Shown here piece after piece: positions 17,926-27,012 of a DNA stretch of 64,000 bases; position 1 is the first letter of the stretch, and each line of letters opens with the position of its first letter. The DNA is taken from assembly GCF_002278075.1 (NCBI RefSeq), contig NZ_CP022990.1:2294001-2358000 (forward strand). The letters are read 5' to 3'. The stretch comes from Paraburkholderia aromaticivorans (lineage in GTDB: Bacteria > Pseudomonadota > Gammaproteobacteria > Burkholderiales > Burkholderiaceae). A program made the position numbers and the translations under genes. Below the pieces are notes generated by a model that saw only the letters and a program-made list of their open reading frames with translations, was not told the origin of the DNA and ran no database searches.

Positions 17926-18798
17926 TCAATCGAAGATGTGCTGGAAGCGGCGTTCGGCAAGGCGGCTGCAGCCCATCACGATCGCCACGTTCGCGATTAG
18001 CAGCAGTACGGCGATACTCGCGCCGAGCGGCCAGTTGAGCGTGCCGAGGAATTCGTCGTAGGCGGCGGTGGCGACCACCTTGAGACGCCGGCCGCCGATC
18101 AGCGCGGGCGTGGCGAACGCCGAGGCTGACAACGCGAATACGATGATCGAGCCCGACAGCACGCCCGGCATGATCTGCGGCAGCACCACGCGGCGGAACA
18201 CCGCGAACGGCGAGCCGCCGAGCGAGCGGCCGGCCCATTCCACCTGCGGATCGAGCTTCTGCATCGTCGCCCAGACCGACATCACCATGAAGGGCACCAG
18301 CACGTGGGTGAGCGCGATGATCATGCCGGTCATCGTGAACACAAGGCGAACGGGTTCGTCGGTGATATGCAGCGCCTCTAGAAGATTGTTCAGCACGCCG
18401 TTGTTGCCGAGCAGAATCTGCCAGCCGAGCGTGCGCACCACCACGGAAATGAGCAGCGGGCCGAGCACGATCAGCAGACAGAGCGACTGCCACGGCCGCT
18501 TCATGCGCGCGAGCACGATGGTCTCCGGCACGCCGAGCACGACGGATAGCAGCGTGACGGCGAAGGCGAGGACGGCGGTGCGCAGGAAGATCGTGCCGTA
18601 GTAAGGGTCGCTGACCACTTCCCAGTAGTTCGCGAGCGTATAGGCGGCAGTGACGCCGGCCGTATCGCTGAAGACGCGGAACGACAGCATCAGCGTGAGC
18701 AGCAGCGGCACCAGCAGAAGGCCGACGAACAGCAGCAGCGCGGGACCCGACAGCAGCCACGGCGCGGCACCGGGGCGGGCGTCGTCAAGCGTGGCCAT
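17926..18798 (-). CDS. ABC transporter permease (PotB-like)
   Basis: A 290-residue permease with helices starting APWLLSGPALLLFVGLLLVPLLLTLMLSF and the EAA loop QVEWAGRSLGGSPFAVFRRVVLPQIMPGV. The ATG at 18798 is preceded by AGGAGA and overlaps the ATPase stop by 14 bases; a longer in-frame reading to 19005 is inside the ATPase gene and is not used. It should pair with the PotC-like permease to make the membrane channel of a polyamine/opine-type importer. Confidence 0.9.
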   Translation of the reverse strand: MATLDDARPGAAPWLLSGPALLLFVGLLLVPLLLTLMLSFRVFSDTAGVTAAYTLANYWEVVSDPYYGTIFLRTAVLAFAVTLLSVVLGVPETIVLARMKRPWQSLCLLIVLGPLLISVVVRTLGWQILLGNNGVLNNLLEALHITDEPVRLVFTMTGMIIALTHVLVPFMVMSVWATMQKLDPQVEWAGRSLGGSPFAVFRRVVLPQIMPGVLSGSIIVFALSASAFATPALIGGRRLKVVATAAYDEFLGTLNWPLGASIAVLLLIANVAIVMGCSRLAERRFQHIFD

Positions 18799-19864
18799 GA
18801 GCGCTCTCCTGGTTGTCTTGCGTGAGCACGCGCAAGTCGTCGTCGGTCCAGGCGAGGCCGACTTCGTGGCCTTCCTCGGGCGGCGGCGCGCCGTGGTTCG
18901 GTTGCGCGACGCGCAGCTTGCCGAGTTCGGTGTCCACTTCGAGCAGCCATTGATTGCCGACGAAGACGCGGGTCGAGATGCGGCCGCGCACCCGCGCGTC
19001 GCCATTGGCCAGATGCACCTTTTCCGGCCGGATATAGACGTTCACCGCGCCGTCGACATATCGACCTTCGTGCGGGACGTGCAGCGTCGTACCGGCGACC
19101 TCCACCTCCGAGCAGCGCGGGTTGTGGCGCAGCACCTCGCCGGAAAACGCGTTGGTGCGCCCGAGGAACGTCGATGTGAACGGCGTGGCGGGGCGCTCGT
19201 ACGCGTCATACGGCGTGCTCAGTTGCGCGATGGCACCGCGATGCATCACCGCGATGCGATCGCTCATGGTCATTGCTTCGACCTGATCGTGCGTGACGAG
19301 AATCGTCGTGATGCCGAGGCGCTTCTGGATTGCGCGCAGTTCGATGTGCATCTCTTCGCGCAGCTTGGCGTCGAGGTTCGACATCGGCTCGTCGAGCAAC
19401 AGCAGTTCGGGCTGCATCGCAATCGCACGGGCGATCGCCACGCGCTGCCGCTGGCCGCCCGACAGTTCCTTCGGATAACGATGCCCGAGCCCTTTCAGGC
19501 GCACCAGCGCGAGGGCTTCGGCGACGCGCTCTTCGCGCTCCTTGCGCTTGACCTTGCGCATTTCCAGCCCGAAGCCGACGTTGCCCGCCACCGTCATGTG
19601 CGGAAACAGCGCATAACTCTGGAACACCACGCCGATGCCGCGTTTCTCGGGACGCTCGTGCGTGATGTCTCGGCCATCGAGCAGGACGGTGCCGGTGGTC
19701 GGCGTGACGAACCCCGCGACCATCTGCAGCGTGGTGGTCTTGCCGCAGCCAGACGGGCCGAGCAGCGAAAGCAGTTCGCCGCGTTCGACGGCGAGATCCA
19801 GGTGCTCGATTGCCGTGAAATCGCCGTAGCGTTTCGAGATGTTCTGCAAGGTCAGGAAGGCCAT
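18785..19864 (-). CDS. ABC transporter ATP-binding protein (PotA-like)
   Basis: A 359-residue ATPase. Walker A is GPSGCGKTT, the Q-loop VFQSYALFPHMTV, the signature LSGGQRQRVAIARAIAMQP, Walker B LLLLDEPMSNLD, and the switch His is in ILVTHDQVEAMTM. Residues from about 240 on form a TOBE domain (FLGRTNAFSGEVL...VNVYIRPEKVHL), as in PotA and FbpC. Energises the adjacent two permeases; 57 bases follow the binding-protein gene. Confidence 0.94.
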   Translation of the reverse strand: MAFLTLQNISKRYGDFTAIEHLDLAVERGELLSLLGPSGCGKTTTLQMVAGFVTPTTGTVLLDGRDITHERPEKRGIGVVFQSYALFPHMTVAGNVGFGLEMRKVKRKEREERVAEALALVRLKGLGHRYPKELSGGQRQRVAIARAIAMQPELLLLDEPMSNLDAKLREEMHIELRAIQKRLGITTILVTHDQVEAMTMSDRIAVMHRGAIAQLSTPYDAYERPATPFTSTFLGRTNAFSGEVLRHNPRCSEVEVAGTTLHVPHEGRYVDGAVNVYIRPEKVHLANGDARVRGRISTRVFVGNQWLLEVDTELGKLRVAQPNHGAPPPEEGHEVGLAWTDDDLRVLTQDNQESAHGHA

Positions 19865-19921
19865 GCGCTTCGCTCCTTCATCAGATCGCGCGCCGCGCGA
19901 GGGACTTGCTGGTGCCGGAGT

Positions 19922-20989
19922 TCAGCGTTCGACCGAACGGTTCCAGCGCTCGGTCCACTCGGTGCGATGCTGGTTGATCGTGGCCCAGTCCATCGAAGTC
20001 AGCTTCGAGATCTGCTCGGGACCGTAGGGCACGCGTGCAGCGATCTCAGGCGCGAGCTTGACGGTCTTGTTGACCGGACCCAGGCCGATGCCTTGTGCCT
20101 GCAACGTCTGCACTTCCGGACTCAACAGGTACTGCACGAACTGCTGCGACAACTGCGGCTGCGCGTTCTCCGCCACCGCGCACGCGGCCACCTGCAACGC
20201 GACCGCGCCTTCCTTCGGGTAAATGAACTTGAGCGGGAAGCCGGTGTTCTGCAATGCGACTGCGCGGCCGCTGCCATACGGCGCGAGGATCACGTCGCCA
20301 GCCTGCATCTGGCCGTCCATCTCGCCGGGCGTGGGCGCCCAGGACAGCACGTTCGGCGCGACTTCCTTCGTCATTGCGGCGAAGCCCGGATCGATGTTCT
20401 TCTCGCCGCCGCCGGAAAGACGCGCGAGCATCACCAGCGTATGCAGGCCGTAGGTGTTGGTGATCGGCGGCACGCCGAGTTTGCCCTTGATGCGGGTGTC
20501 GGTGAGCGCCTTCCAGGAATCGGGCGGCGGCAGGCCGGCCTTCTTGAACGCCTCTTCGTTGTAGCCGATGCCGGTCGCCACCATGCCCACGCCGATGGCG
20601 CTCGGTCCGATCTTCGCGAGCGGATAGACGTCTTTCATCACGGGCGCGTCGTCGAGCCTGGCGCACAGGTTGAGCTGCATTGCCTGGTACATGGGGCCGT
20701 CGTCCATCACCGCCACGTTGATCTGCTGATGGCCCTTCTGCGCCTGCAGCTTGGCGAGCGTGTCGCTCGAATTTCCGGCGACGTACACGATCTTGACGTT
20801 GTGCGCCTTTTCGAACGGCGGGATGATCTTTTGCCGGTAGACCTGCTCGTTCGACCCGCCGACGTTGGCGACATAGAGCGTGGTCTCGGCCTGCGCGAAG
20901 AGTGGAGCGGCGAGGGCGGAAGCGAAAGAAAGCGCCGCGACGGCGGTGCGGGACGGGGCGGACAGACGGCGATGCAACGCTCTTCTCAT
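19922..20989 (-). CDS. Periplasmic polyamine/opine-type ABC solute-binding protein
   Basis: A 355-residue binding protein with a signal peptide (RTAVAALSFASALAAPLFAQA-ETT) and a type II fold: TLYVANVGGSNEQVYRQKIIPPFEKAHNVKIVYVAGNSSDTLAKLQAQ. This is the PotD/FbpA-like group. The start at 20989 has GGAG 9 bases ahead and begins the signal peptide; the in-frame ATG at 21031 is rejected. First gene of the nine-gene operon. The absence of a typical PotD polyamine-binding signature that I can point to means the ligand may be another cationic or zwitterionic amine. Confidence 0.9.
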   Translation of the reverse strand: MRRALHRRLSAPSRTAVAALSFASALAAPLFAQAETTLYVANVGGSNEQVYRQKIIPPFEKAHNVKIVYVAGNSSDTLAKLQAQKGHQQINVAVMDDGPMYQAMQLNLCARLDDAPVMKDVYPLAKIGPSAIGVGMVATGIGYNEEAFKKAGLPPPDSWKALTDTRIKGKLGVPPITNTYGLHTLVMLARLSGGGEKNIDPGFAAMTKEVAPNVLSWAPTPGEMDGQMQAGDVILAPYGSGRAVALQNTGFPLKFIYPKEGAVALQVAACAVAENAQPQLSQQFVQYLLSPEVQTLQAQGIGLGPVNKTVKLAPEIAARVPYGPEQISKLTSMDWATINQHRTEWTERWNRSVER

Positions 20990-21095
20990 GACGACGATCT
21001 CCAGTTCCGGGTGTGGGGAGGCGGGCTTCATTGCCCGTCGTTACAATGCAGTGTCGCGCCGGGTGGTCATGTCGTCCAATACGAATAAAATACCT

Positions 21096-21109
21096 ATCTA
21101 TGCATGGAT
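21096..21109. promoter_or_regulatory. Candidate LysR operator between the amine operon and its regulator
   Basis: ATC-T-ATGCAT-G-GAT is a near-perfect 14-base dyad in the 158-base divergent gap, 39 bases before the LysR start and about 107 bases upstream of the operon's first codon. Its position suits a LysR autoregulatory and activation site. The gap is locally AT-rich, as expected for a divergent promoter. Confidence 0.45.
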
Positions 21110-21147
21110 GATATGGATTGAACGCCGTCGTCTAAGGGAGAATACGG

Positions 21148-22101
21148 ATGAATCTCAAGCACATCGAGGCGTTTCGCGCGGTGATGGTGTCGGGATCGAT
21201 GACCGCCGCGGCCAAGGCGCTCTTCACTTCGCAGCCGAACGTCAGCCGCCTGATCGCGCAACTGGAGCGCGACACGGGCTTGCAGCTCTTCCAGCGCAGC
21301 GGCGTGCGCCTGATTCCGACGAGCGAGGGCGAGGCGTTCTTTCGCGAGGTGGAACGTGCTTTTGTCGGCCTGCAGGGGTTGGCGAACGCCGCCGCGCAGA
21401 TTCGCAATCTCGGCAGCGGGCGTCTGCGCATCGCGGCGATGCCTTCGGCCGGCATGACGCTGGTGCCGCACGCGATCAAACGGTTTGTCGAACTATTCCC
21501 GGATGTCACCGTGTCGTTGCATGTGAATACCTCGAGCACGGTCAATCATTGGACTGCCTCGCAGTTCTGCGACCTCGGCGTGGCCGTGTATGTCAGCGAG
21601 GCGTCCGATTGCGAGGTCGAGCAACTGTCGGACGTGGCGGCCGTGTGCGTGGTGCCGGCGGCGCACCGGTTGGCGGCCAAGCGCAGCATCAAGCCGGAGG
21701 ATCTGGAAGGCGAGTCGTTCATCTCGCTGTGTCACGGCGACGGCACGCGCGCGCAGATGGACGAGGTGTTCCAGCGCGCGGGCGTCCAGCGTGTCTTGGC
21801 GATCGAGGCGCAGTACACCGCAATGTGCTGCGAGATGGTTCGTCATGGCATGGGGGTGACGCTCGCGCATCCGATCGTCGCGCGCGACTTCGCCGGACCG
21901 GGAATCGCGATTCGGCCGTTTTTGCCCGCCACGCGCTTTCAGACCTATCTGCTGTTCCCTCCGCACCGGCCACGGGAGCGGCTGGCATCGGCGTTCGTCG
22001 AGGTTTTGCGCGGGTTGCACGAGGAATTGCTCGCGGAGGTCGTGGCGCCGGTGCGGAGTGTGGCCAAACGCCGGCAGGCGCGCTCGCGCACGGGGGGTTG
22101 A
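21148..22101 (+). CDS. LysR family transcriptional regulator
   Basis: A 317-residue LysR protein: HTH at residues 1-60 (MNLKHIEAFRAVMVSGSMTAAAKALFTSQPNVSRLIAQLERDTGLQLF) and a substrate-binding domain beginning RLRIAAMPSAGMTLVPHAIKRF. The set of motifs is close to regulators of arginine, octopine or nopaline-type catabolism (OccR/NocR class). Start ATG 21148 follows GGGAG. It diverges from the ABC/oxidase operon and is its likely activator, sensing the imported amine. Confidence 0.9.
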   Translation: MNLKHIEAFRAVMVSGSMTAAAKALFTSQPNVSRLIAQLERDTGLQLFQRSGVRLIPTSEGEAFFREVERAFVGLQGLANAAAQIRNLGSGRLRIAAMPSAGMTLVPHAIKRFVELFPDVTVSLHVNTSSTVNHWTASQFCDLGVAVYVSEASDCEVEQLSDVAAVCVVPAAHRLAAKRSIKPEDLEGESFISLCHGDGTRAQMDEVFQRAGVQRVLAIEAQYTAMCCEMVRHGMGVTLAHPIVARDFAGPGIAIRPFLPATRFQTYLLFPPHRPRERLASAFVEVLRGLHEELLAEVVAPVRSVAKRRQARSRTGG

Positions 22102-22197
22102 CCGGGCGGGCCGGCGTCGGGCTGCAGCGGGTGTTGATCCGCCTGTGTCAGATCGGCGACAATCCAGCCCCTGTCTACGCTCATCCGATGGAGAGTC

Positions 22198-22707
22198 ATG
22201 AGTCTCGTCCAGCTCAGCCGCGTGATCCGCGCCGACGCCGCCGATTTGATTGCCGCAAACTCAGCAAGTCAGGACCATCACTTGCCTTGGGTCACATCCT
22301 TTACCGATCAGGCTGGCTTCGATAACTGGTTTGCGCGCGGCCTCACCGGGCCGAACGTGAGTCTCGTCGCGCGTGAAGCGGCATCGAATCGCGTTGTCGG
22401 CGTGATCAACATCAACGAGATAGTGACAGGCGCTTTTCAGAGTGCCTATCTCGGGTATTACGGAATGGTGGACTTCGCCCGCACAGGGTTGATGACGAAG
22501 GCGCTACGCGCGAGCGTCGGCTATGCGTTCGGCGAACTTGGGTTGCATCGGCTGGAGGCAAACATTCAGCCTGGAAATACTGCATCGATCGCACTGGCGC
22601 GGCGGCTGGGTTTTAAGCAGGAAGGTTTTTCACCACGCTATCTCCGTATAAACGGTGAATGGCGAGACCATGAGCGATGGGCGTTGCTTGCCGACATGCC
22701 CGGCTAG
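22198..22707 (+). CDS. GNAT family N-acetyltransferase (RimJ/RimL-type)
   Basis: A 169-residue acetyltransferase: ...GVININEIVTGAFQSAYLGYYG, LMTKALRASVGYAFGELGLHRLEANIQPGNTASIALARRLGFKQEGFSPRYLRINGEWRDHERWALL, which is the standard RimJ/RimL ending (R-L-E-A-x-I-x-P-x-N, then R-x-G-F-x-x-E-G). It transfers acetyl from acetyl-CoA to a peptide N terminus or small amine. Start ATG 22198 follows GGAG. It lies 96 bases after the LysR gene on the same strand; a link to amine catabolism is possible but not shown. Confidence 0.9.
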   Translation: MSLVQLSRVIRADAADLIAANSASQDHHLPWVTSFTDQAGFDNWFARGLTGPNVSLVAREAASNRVVGVININEIVTGAFQSAYLGYYGMVDFARTGLMTKALRASVGYAFGELGLHRLEANIQPGNTASIALARRLGFKQEGFSPRYLRINGEWRDHERWALLADMPG

Positions 22708-22798
22708 ACACGTTTCGTCCCTGCGGTTCACAAAAGAGTCTGGTTCTAGCCAACAAGTATTGGCGTGTCGAGTGCGCGCACGCGCGAGCCGAGTAAAT

Positions 22799-24226
22799 TC
22801 ATGTAGCTCTTGTCGACAGACGCACCGGCATGGCACTCGGGACCATAGTGAAAGCGGTGACCTCTCGAATCGTATCGGGGTCGACAGCCATTCGGATCGA
22901 GAAATTCGCCATCAGCATTGACAGAACCAGTCGCATTTCCACCGCGGCCAGATAGCGTCCAGGACACACCCGGGGCCCGGCCCCGAATTGCAGGTACGCG
23001 CGTGAGTCGTGCGTGGTGCGCGCGCGGCTGCCGTCATGGAGCCACCGATCCGGGTCGAACTGCAGAGGATTCGAAAAATTGCGCGCGTCGATCGTGGCGG
23101 GCCGATTCAGGAAAAACATTTTCGTGCCGGCCGGTAGCAGGATGTCGGCGAGACACACGTCTTCCAGGGGTTCGAACGAGTTGACCGCGGCGACCGGACG
23201 CAGCCTGCCGGTTTCCGTGCAAACCGCCTCGAACAGATCCAGTTGCTTTAGCGACGCGAAGTCCGGGCAAACGGGCGCTGAACCGAGCACTCCGCGCGAC
23301 GAGTCAAAGAGCCTTTGCTGCAGGGCCGAATCCGCCGCGACGTATAGCAGGGTCCACGCGATCGAATTCGCCGTCGTGTCTTCGCCTGCAAGCAGCAGCG
23401 TGAGAACATTCGCGGCGACCTGGTCATCGGTTAAATCGGACTGCGGCGCGTCGCGCATCGTCAGCATCGCTTCCAGGAGATGGCGTGGCGACTCCGACGG
23501 TTCATCGCGCATTCGCTCACGCGCCCGGCTCATCATATTTCGCACGTACCGGTGAACTTCGATCAGCGAGCGGTCGAGCGCGCGGTCGCGAGGAAGTCTC
23601 ACATATCGCCAGTAGGGAAAAGGCGCGTTGATACGATTCATCAGCATGGGAAAGATCAGCGCGAGATGCTCCTGGATGACCCCACGGTCCTGTTCAAGCG
23701 TCCTTGGGTCTTCGCCGAAGGCAAGCGCACTGGTGACATCCACCGTATAGCGCTTGAGATCCTCAGTCATCTCGACGACTTCTCCGCGCGCCGCAGCGCG
23801 TTGCCAACGCAGGTAGAGCCGCTCCGTGATGGCCTTGAGACTGGGGTAAAAGGCTTTGATATGCGGAATGGACAACGAATGCATGATCAGCTTTCGTTGC
23901 GGCGCCCACGCGGCGCCCTCGGCAGAGAAGAGCCCGTTGCTGCCGATTTCCTCCAGCACCGACTCGATCGATGCATAACGGCGATAGCGGTGCGGACGTT
24001 CGCGCATGATGGTCTGGCATAGCTCCGGATCAGTCCAGACAGTCACCGGCATTCGACAGATCTGAAATCTGAAAGGGGAGCCCAACTCCCGCGCCCATTG
24101 TTCGAGTACGAGGTGAAGCCGGGTCGGCGGTAACTGATGGAGATTGCCGAAAAAAGGCAAACCCCTGGGACATGGGAGATCGGACACCTGCCTGTACCGG
24201 ATGTGGGAACTGGACACTGTATCCAT
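22799..24226 (-). CDS. Cytochrome P450
   Basis: A 475-residue soluble P450. The I-helix oxygen motif is AGEDTT (280-285), the K-helix E-x2-R is ETGR (338-341), a PERF-like segment is FDPDRW, and the haem signature FGAGPRVCPG places the proximal ligand at C421. The N-terminal PCPRGLPFFGNLHQLPPTRLH is the proline-rich hinge of eukaryote-like P450s (CYP4/CYP102-like style) without a membrane anchor. No ferredoxin or reductase gene is adjacent, so it must use a redox partner encoded elsewhere. Start 24226 is preceded by AGAGG. Substrate unknown. Confidence 0.93.
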   Translation of the reverse strand: MDTVSSSHIRYRQVSDLPCPRGLPFFGNLHQLPPTRLHLVLEQWARELGSPFRFQICRMPVTVWTDPELCQTIMRERPHRYRRYASIESVLEEIGSNGLFSAEGAAWAPQRKLIMHSLSIPHIKAFYPSLKAITERLYLRWQRAAARGEVVEMTEDLKRYTVDVTSALAFGEDPRTLEQDRGVIQEHLALIFPMLMNRINAPFPYWRYVRLPRDRALDRSLIEVHRYVRNMMSRARERMRDEPSESPRHLLEAMLTMRDAPQSDLTDDQVAANVLTLLLAGEDTTANSIAWTLLYVAADSALQQRLFDSSRGVLGSAPVCPDFASLKQLDLFEAVCTETGRLRPVAAVNSFEPLEDVCLADILLPAGTKMFFLNRPATIDARNFSNPLQFDPDRWLHDGSRARTTHDSRAYLQFGAGPRVCPGRYLAAVEMRLVLSMLMANFSIRMAVDPDTIREVTAFTMVPSAMPVRLSTRAT

Positions 24227-25169
24227 GGGAGACCTCTTGTTTCGCCTTTGCTTGACCGAGACGGCCGCATCCTGCGCTGACTATCAGTCATTCAGCATAG
24301 ATCATCCTGTGGGCGCGGAACCGGGAGAATGCCGGCTTTCGAATCGGATGATGAAGTATTACGTACTACTAGCTTCAATAGAAAACGCCGGGGAAACGAT
24401 TCATGTCGGCTGCGTCTGCGAGGTTGGCCGGCAAGGAGTTGTATCTATCTGGTAAGACGAAACTCTGAGGAGGCGATCGCGGCGCGAATCGAATAGAAGT
24501 TGGCGGAATTACGCTTGACGTCGGCGCGCAATTATTCGCACAGGATCGCACCATGGCGCGATGGCCACTAGTCCGGCGTTGTGAAGTGGCCGCAGACATG
24601 GTCGGGGTCGACGGTCACACACCGCCGGAGCCAGGAGAACAGTCCGCTGTTGAGTCGTCGCTGGACCGGTTGCCATTTGCCGCCGTTCACGGGCGTGATC
24701 GCACATATTGAATCACGCGTGATAACTCCACGGTTTTTAATTTGGCGGATCGAAGTCTCATTATTATTCGCAGCAACACTACGGAAAAGATCCGTCAACT
24801 AATAAATAGCGATTTAGTAATCTCGGCTAATCCGATAGGCCGATCCGCGTTACACCCGGGCGTATTCGTCAGCGTTGAGCAATCCATAACAGTCCATTCC
24901 TGAAAACGGGCTTTATCGGCCCCGGCGCGTACATCGACTATATGGGCACGTTACGCGTTGAGCCGTCAACGTGGACGAATCCAATTCTCCAACCCCGACC
25001 ACCCGCCACGTACTCGACCAGACCGCCCAATCATTCAGCTTGTAGCCAACTGCGTGAAAGCATTTTCAAGAAGCGGAGAATGCAATCCAGAAAACCAAAC
25101 GTGCGCATCAATAAATGATGCAGCCATATCGAAATAGAGTGCAAACCTCGCAAAGCCTTGTATTGATAT
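24227..25169. other. 940-base AT-richer non-coding region with three palindromes
   Basis: No reading frame here has the composition of its neighbours. Three compact dyads stand out: TGACT-ATC-AGTCA (24278-24290), a 16-base near-perfect palindrome AGTATTACGTACTACT (24355-24370), and a perfect 12-base palindrome ATCACGCGTGAT (24712-24723). The first two lie 52 and 129 bases upstream of the P450 and may be its operators. From about 24700 the sequence is markedly AT-richer than surrounding DNA, up to the porin start at 25170, consistent with promoter DNA or with old transferred material. Confidence 0.55.
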
Positions 25170-26351
25170 ATGAATAAAAGAAATTTGAAGATGAAAATTG
25201 GGGTAACGAGCATTTTGCTTGCAGTCGTCACTCCGGCCGTGCATGCACAAAGCTCAGTGCACCTGTCAGGATCGATCGACGCAGGCGTCGCCTACGTCAG
25301 CGACGCTGGCAACGCTCATGGTCATCAAAGCGCCTGGCAGGCAAAGAACGGCGACATCAACATCAGCCGATGGGCCTTGACCGGCAACGAGCAGATCTCC
25401 AACGATCTCAGCGCGATCTTCACGTTGACCAACGGTTTCAACGTCATGAACGGCACCGCCGCGCAGCAAGGCCGTCTATTTGGTTTTCAGTCGTGGATGG
25501 GACTGGCCTCGCAATCGAAAGGCACGCTCACGTTCGGTCGTCAGTTCGACGAAGTTGTTCAGTTTGTCGAACCGTTCGCGCTGGGCGGAACACGATACGG
25601 CGGTACGGCCTTCGCGCACGTTTTCGACAACGATAACCTCGACAACTACACGCGCACGAACAATTCGGTCAAGTACACCAGCCCGGTGCTGCTGGGCGGG
25701 CTGAAGTTCGGGGCGCTGTACGGTTTCTCGAACGAAGCGGGCGGGTTCGCGGACAACCGCGGTTACAGTTTCGGTCTCGGCTATCAGTACGCCAATCTGG
25801 ATCTGGGCGCGGGCTATTTCCAGTTCAACAACGCATCGAACCTCGCGACGGCCAATACGAATGGCGCCGAGCCGGCCGGTGCGCCGTTCAACGCGGAGCG
25901 GCAGCGCACCTGGGCGGCGGGCGGCCTGTATCATTTCGCCCAGGCGGCGGTCGGCCTCATCCTGAGCGAGACGCGACTGGACAAGGCCTCGTCGATCAAC
26001 AACGTGGCCGATACCGCCATCAGCCTGCCTGGCGACGACGTGCGCTTCGACAACGTCGAAATCAACGTGCGCTACGCCGTGACCCCGCGATGGGATATTT
26101 CGGCGGGCTACACATTCACGCTCGGCCGCTTCGCCACGCCGACGGGTGTGCGCTATCCCAAGTGGCATCAGGCCGGCATCGTCAACACCTACTTCCTGAC
26201 GCCCCGCACCGACGTCTACGCGGAGGCCATTTATCAACGCGCCAACCAGCTGCAAGGCACCGGGATCCAGGGGGCGCAGATTTCGAACTTCTCGCGCGCG
26301 TCCGGAGCCAACCAGTTTGTCGCCGCTTTGGGCCTGAGGCACCGTTTTTAG
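25170..26351 (+). CDS. Gram-negative porin (Porin_4 type)
   Basis: A 393-residue porin with signal peptide (ILLAVVTPAVHA-QSS), first strand SVHLSGSIDAGVAYV, a large loop 3 (FVEPFALGGTRYGGTAFAHVFDNDNLDNYT) and a final strand FVAALGLRHRF with C-terminal Phe. Distinct from the porin at 1293 and lacking its SVTLYG start, which here is SVHLSG. ATG 25170 is used; ATG 25191 is a shorter in-frame alternative. It is preceded by a long AT-rich leader region. A GC hairpin at 26366-26385 (stem CGGGCGC) may end the transcript. Confidence 0.92.
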   Translation: MNKRNLKMKIGVTSILLAVVTPAVHAQSSVHLSGSIDAGVAYVSDAGNAHGHQSAWQAKNGDINISRWALTGNEQISNDLSAIFTLTNGFNVMNGTAAQQGRLFGFQSWMGLASQSKGTLTFGRQFDEVVQFVEPFALGGTRYGGTAFAHVFDNDNLDNYTRTNNSVKYTSPVLLGGLKFGALYGFSNEAGGFADNRGYSFGLGYQYANLDLGAGYFQFNNASNLATANTNGAEPAGAPFNAERQRTWAAGGLYHFAQAAVGLILSETRLDKASSINNVADTAISLPGDDVRFDNVEINVRYAVTPRWDISAGYTFTLGRFATPTGVRYPKWHQAGIVNTYFLTPRTDVYAEAIYQRANQLQGTGIQGAQISNFSRASGANQFVAALGLRHRF

Positions 26352-26365
26352 CCGGTCCGACACGG

Positions 26366-26385
26366 CGGGCGCTTCGATGCGCCCG
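26366..26385 (+). terminator. Possible terminator hairpin after the second porin
   Basis: CGGGCGC-TTCGAT-GCGCCCG forms a perfect 7-bp stem 15 bases after the porin stop. There is no T run after it, so it may be only a stabilising 3' hairpin. Confidence 0.35.
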
Positions 26386-26523
26386 TCGCCATTCGTAACC
26401 GCTGACGTGGAGGCGCCACAGCCAGCCAGATAGCCGAAGATGCAGAACCCGGACGCCGGGGATCGGGCGTCGTTCGCGCCGTAACCCGCTATCATCGTTT
26501 TTCGTCCTCAAGGAGAACAAGCG

Positions 26524-27006
26524 ATGGGTCGCCCGGATTTCATCAAACACTGGACCGAACTGGAAGAACCACACGCGCATTGCTATCGCGGCGACGCCGA
26601 GCCAATGGGCTTTGACGCGCCGCTCTCGGCCGCGATGGGCATTACGCGGATCGGCATTCACCACGTCAGGCTTCTGCCCGGTCGGCGCACTTCCTATCCG
26701 CACGCCGAAAGTACCGAGCAAGAGTTCGTCTATGTGCTTCAGGGCAAGCCCGACGTATGGATCGACGGCGTGCTGCATCCGCTTGATGAAGGCGACTCGG
26801 TTGCGTTTCCGGCTGGCACCGGCATCTGCCACACGTTCATCAACAATACCGAACACGAAGTGAGGCTGATGGTGATCGGTGAGCGTCCGCGTGAAGACAA
26901 TCGCATCCGATATCCGCTTAACGAAGCGTACGAACTGACGCGCGCGGACCGCTGGGCGGACTGGCCGACTAGACCGCTCGGCGACCACAACGGGATGCCG
27001 GACTAA
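26524..27006 (+). CDS. Cupin domain-containing protein
   Basis: A 160-residue single-domain cupin. Motif 1 appears as SYPHAESTEQEFVYVLQGKPDVWIDG and motif 2 as DSVAFPAGTGICHTFINNTEHEVRLMVIG; the His/Glu positions would bind a metal. N- and C-terminal extensions (PDFIKHWTELEEPHAHCYRGD; DRWADWPTRPLGDHNGMPD) are like those of a cupin family often annotated as transcription-associated or mannose-6-phosphate isomerase-like, but no reaction is assigned. Start ATG 26524 follows AAGGAGAA. Ends 6 bases from the convergent LysR gene. Confidence 0.85.
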   Translation: MGRPDFIKHWTELEEPHAHCYRGDAEPMGFDAPLSAAMGITRIGIHHVRLLPGRRTSYPHAESTEQEFVYVLQGKPDVWIDGVLHPLDEGDSVAFPAGTGICHTFINNTEHEVRLMVIGERPREDNRIRYPLNEAYELTRADRWADWPTRPLGDHNGMPD

Positions 27007-27012
27007 CTCCGC

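Noticed and set aside
18650..21088. 812-residue plus-strand frame across the ABC transporter genes
   Set aside because: Antisense to three clearly recognisable ABC genes; amino-acid composition is that of a complement shadow.
24568..24798. Minus-strand frame of 76 residues, and its plus-strand partner 24581-24802, as possible transposase remnant
   Set aside because: I could not place either sequence in a transposase family; no inverted terminal repeats or target duplications seen.
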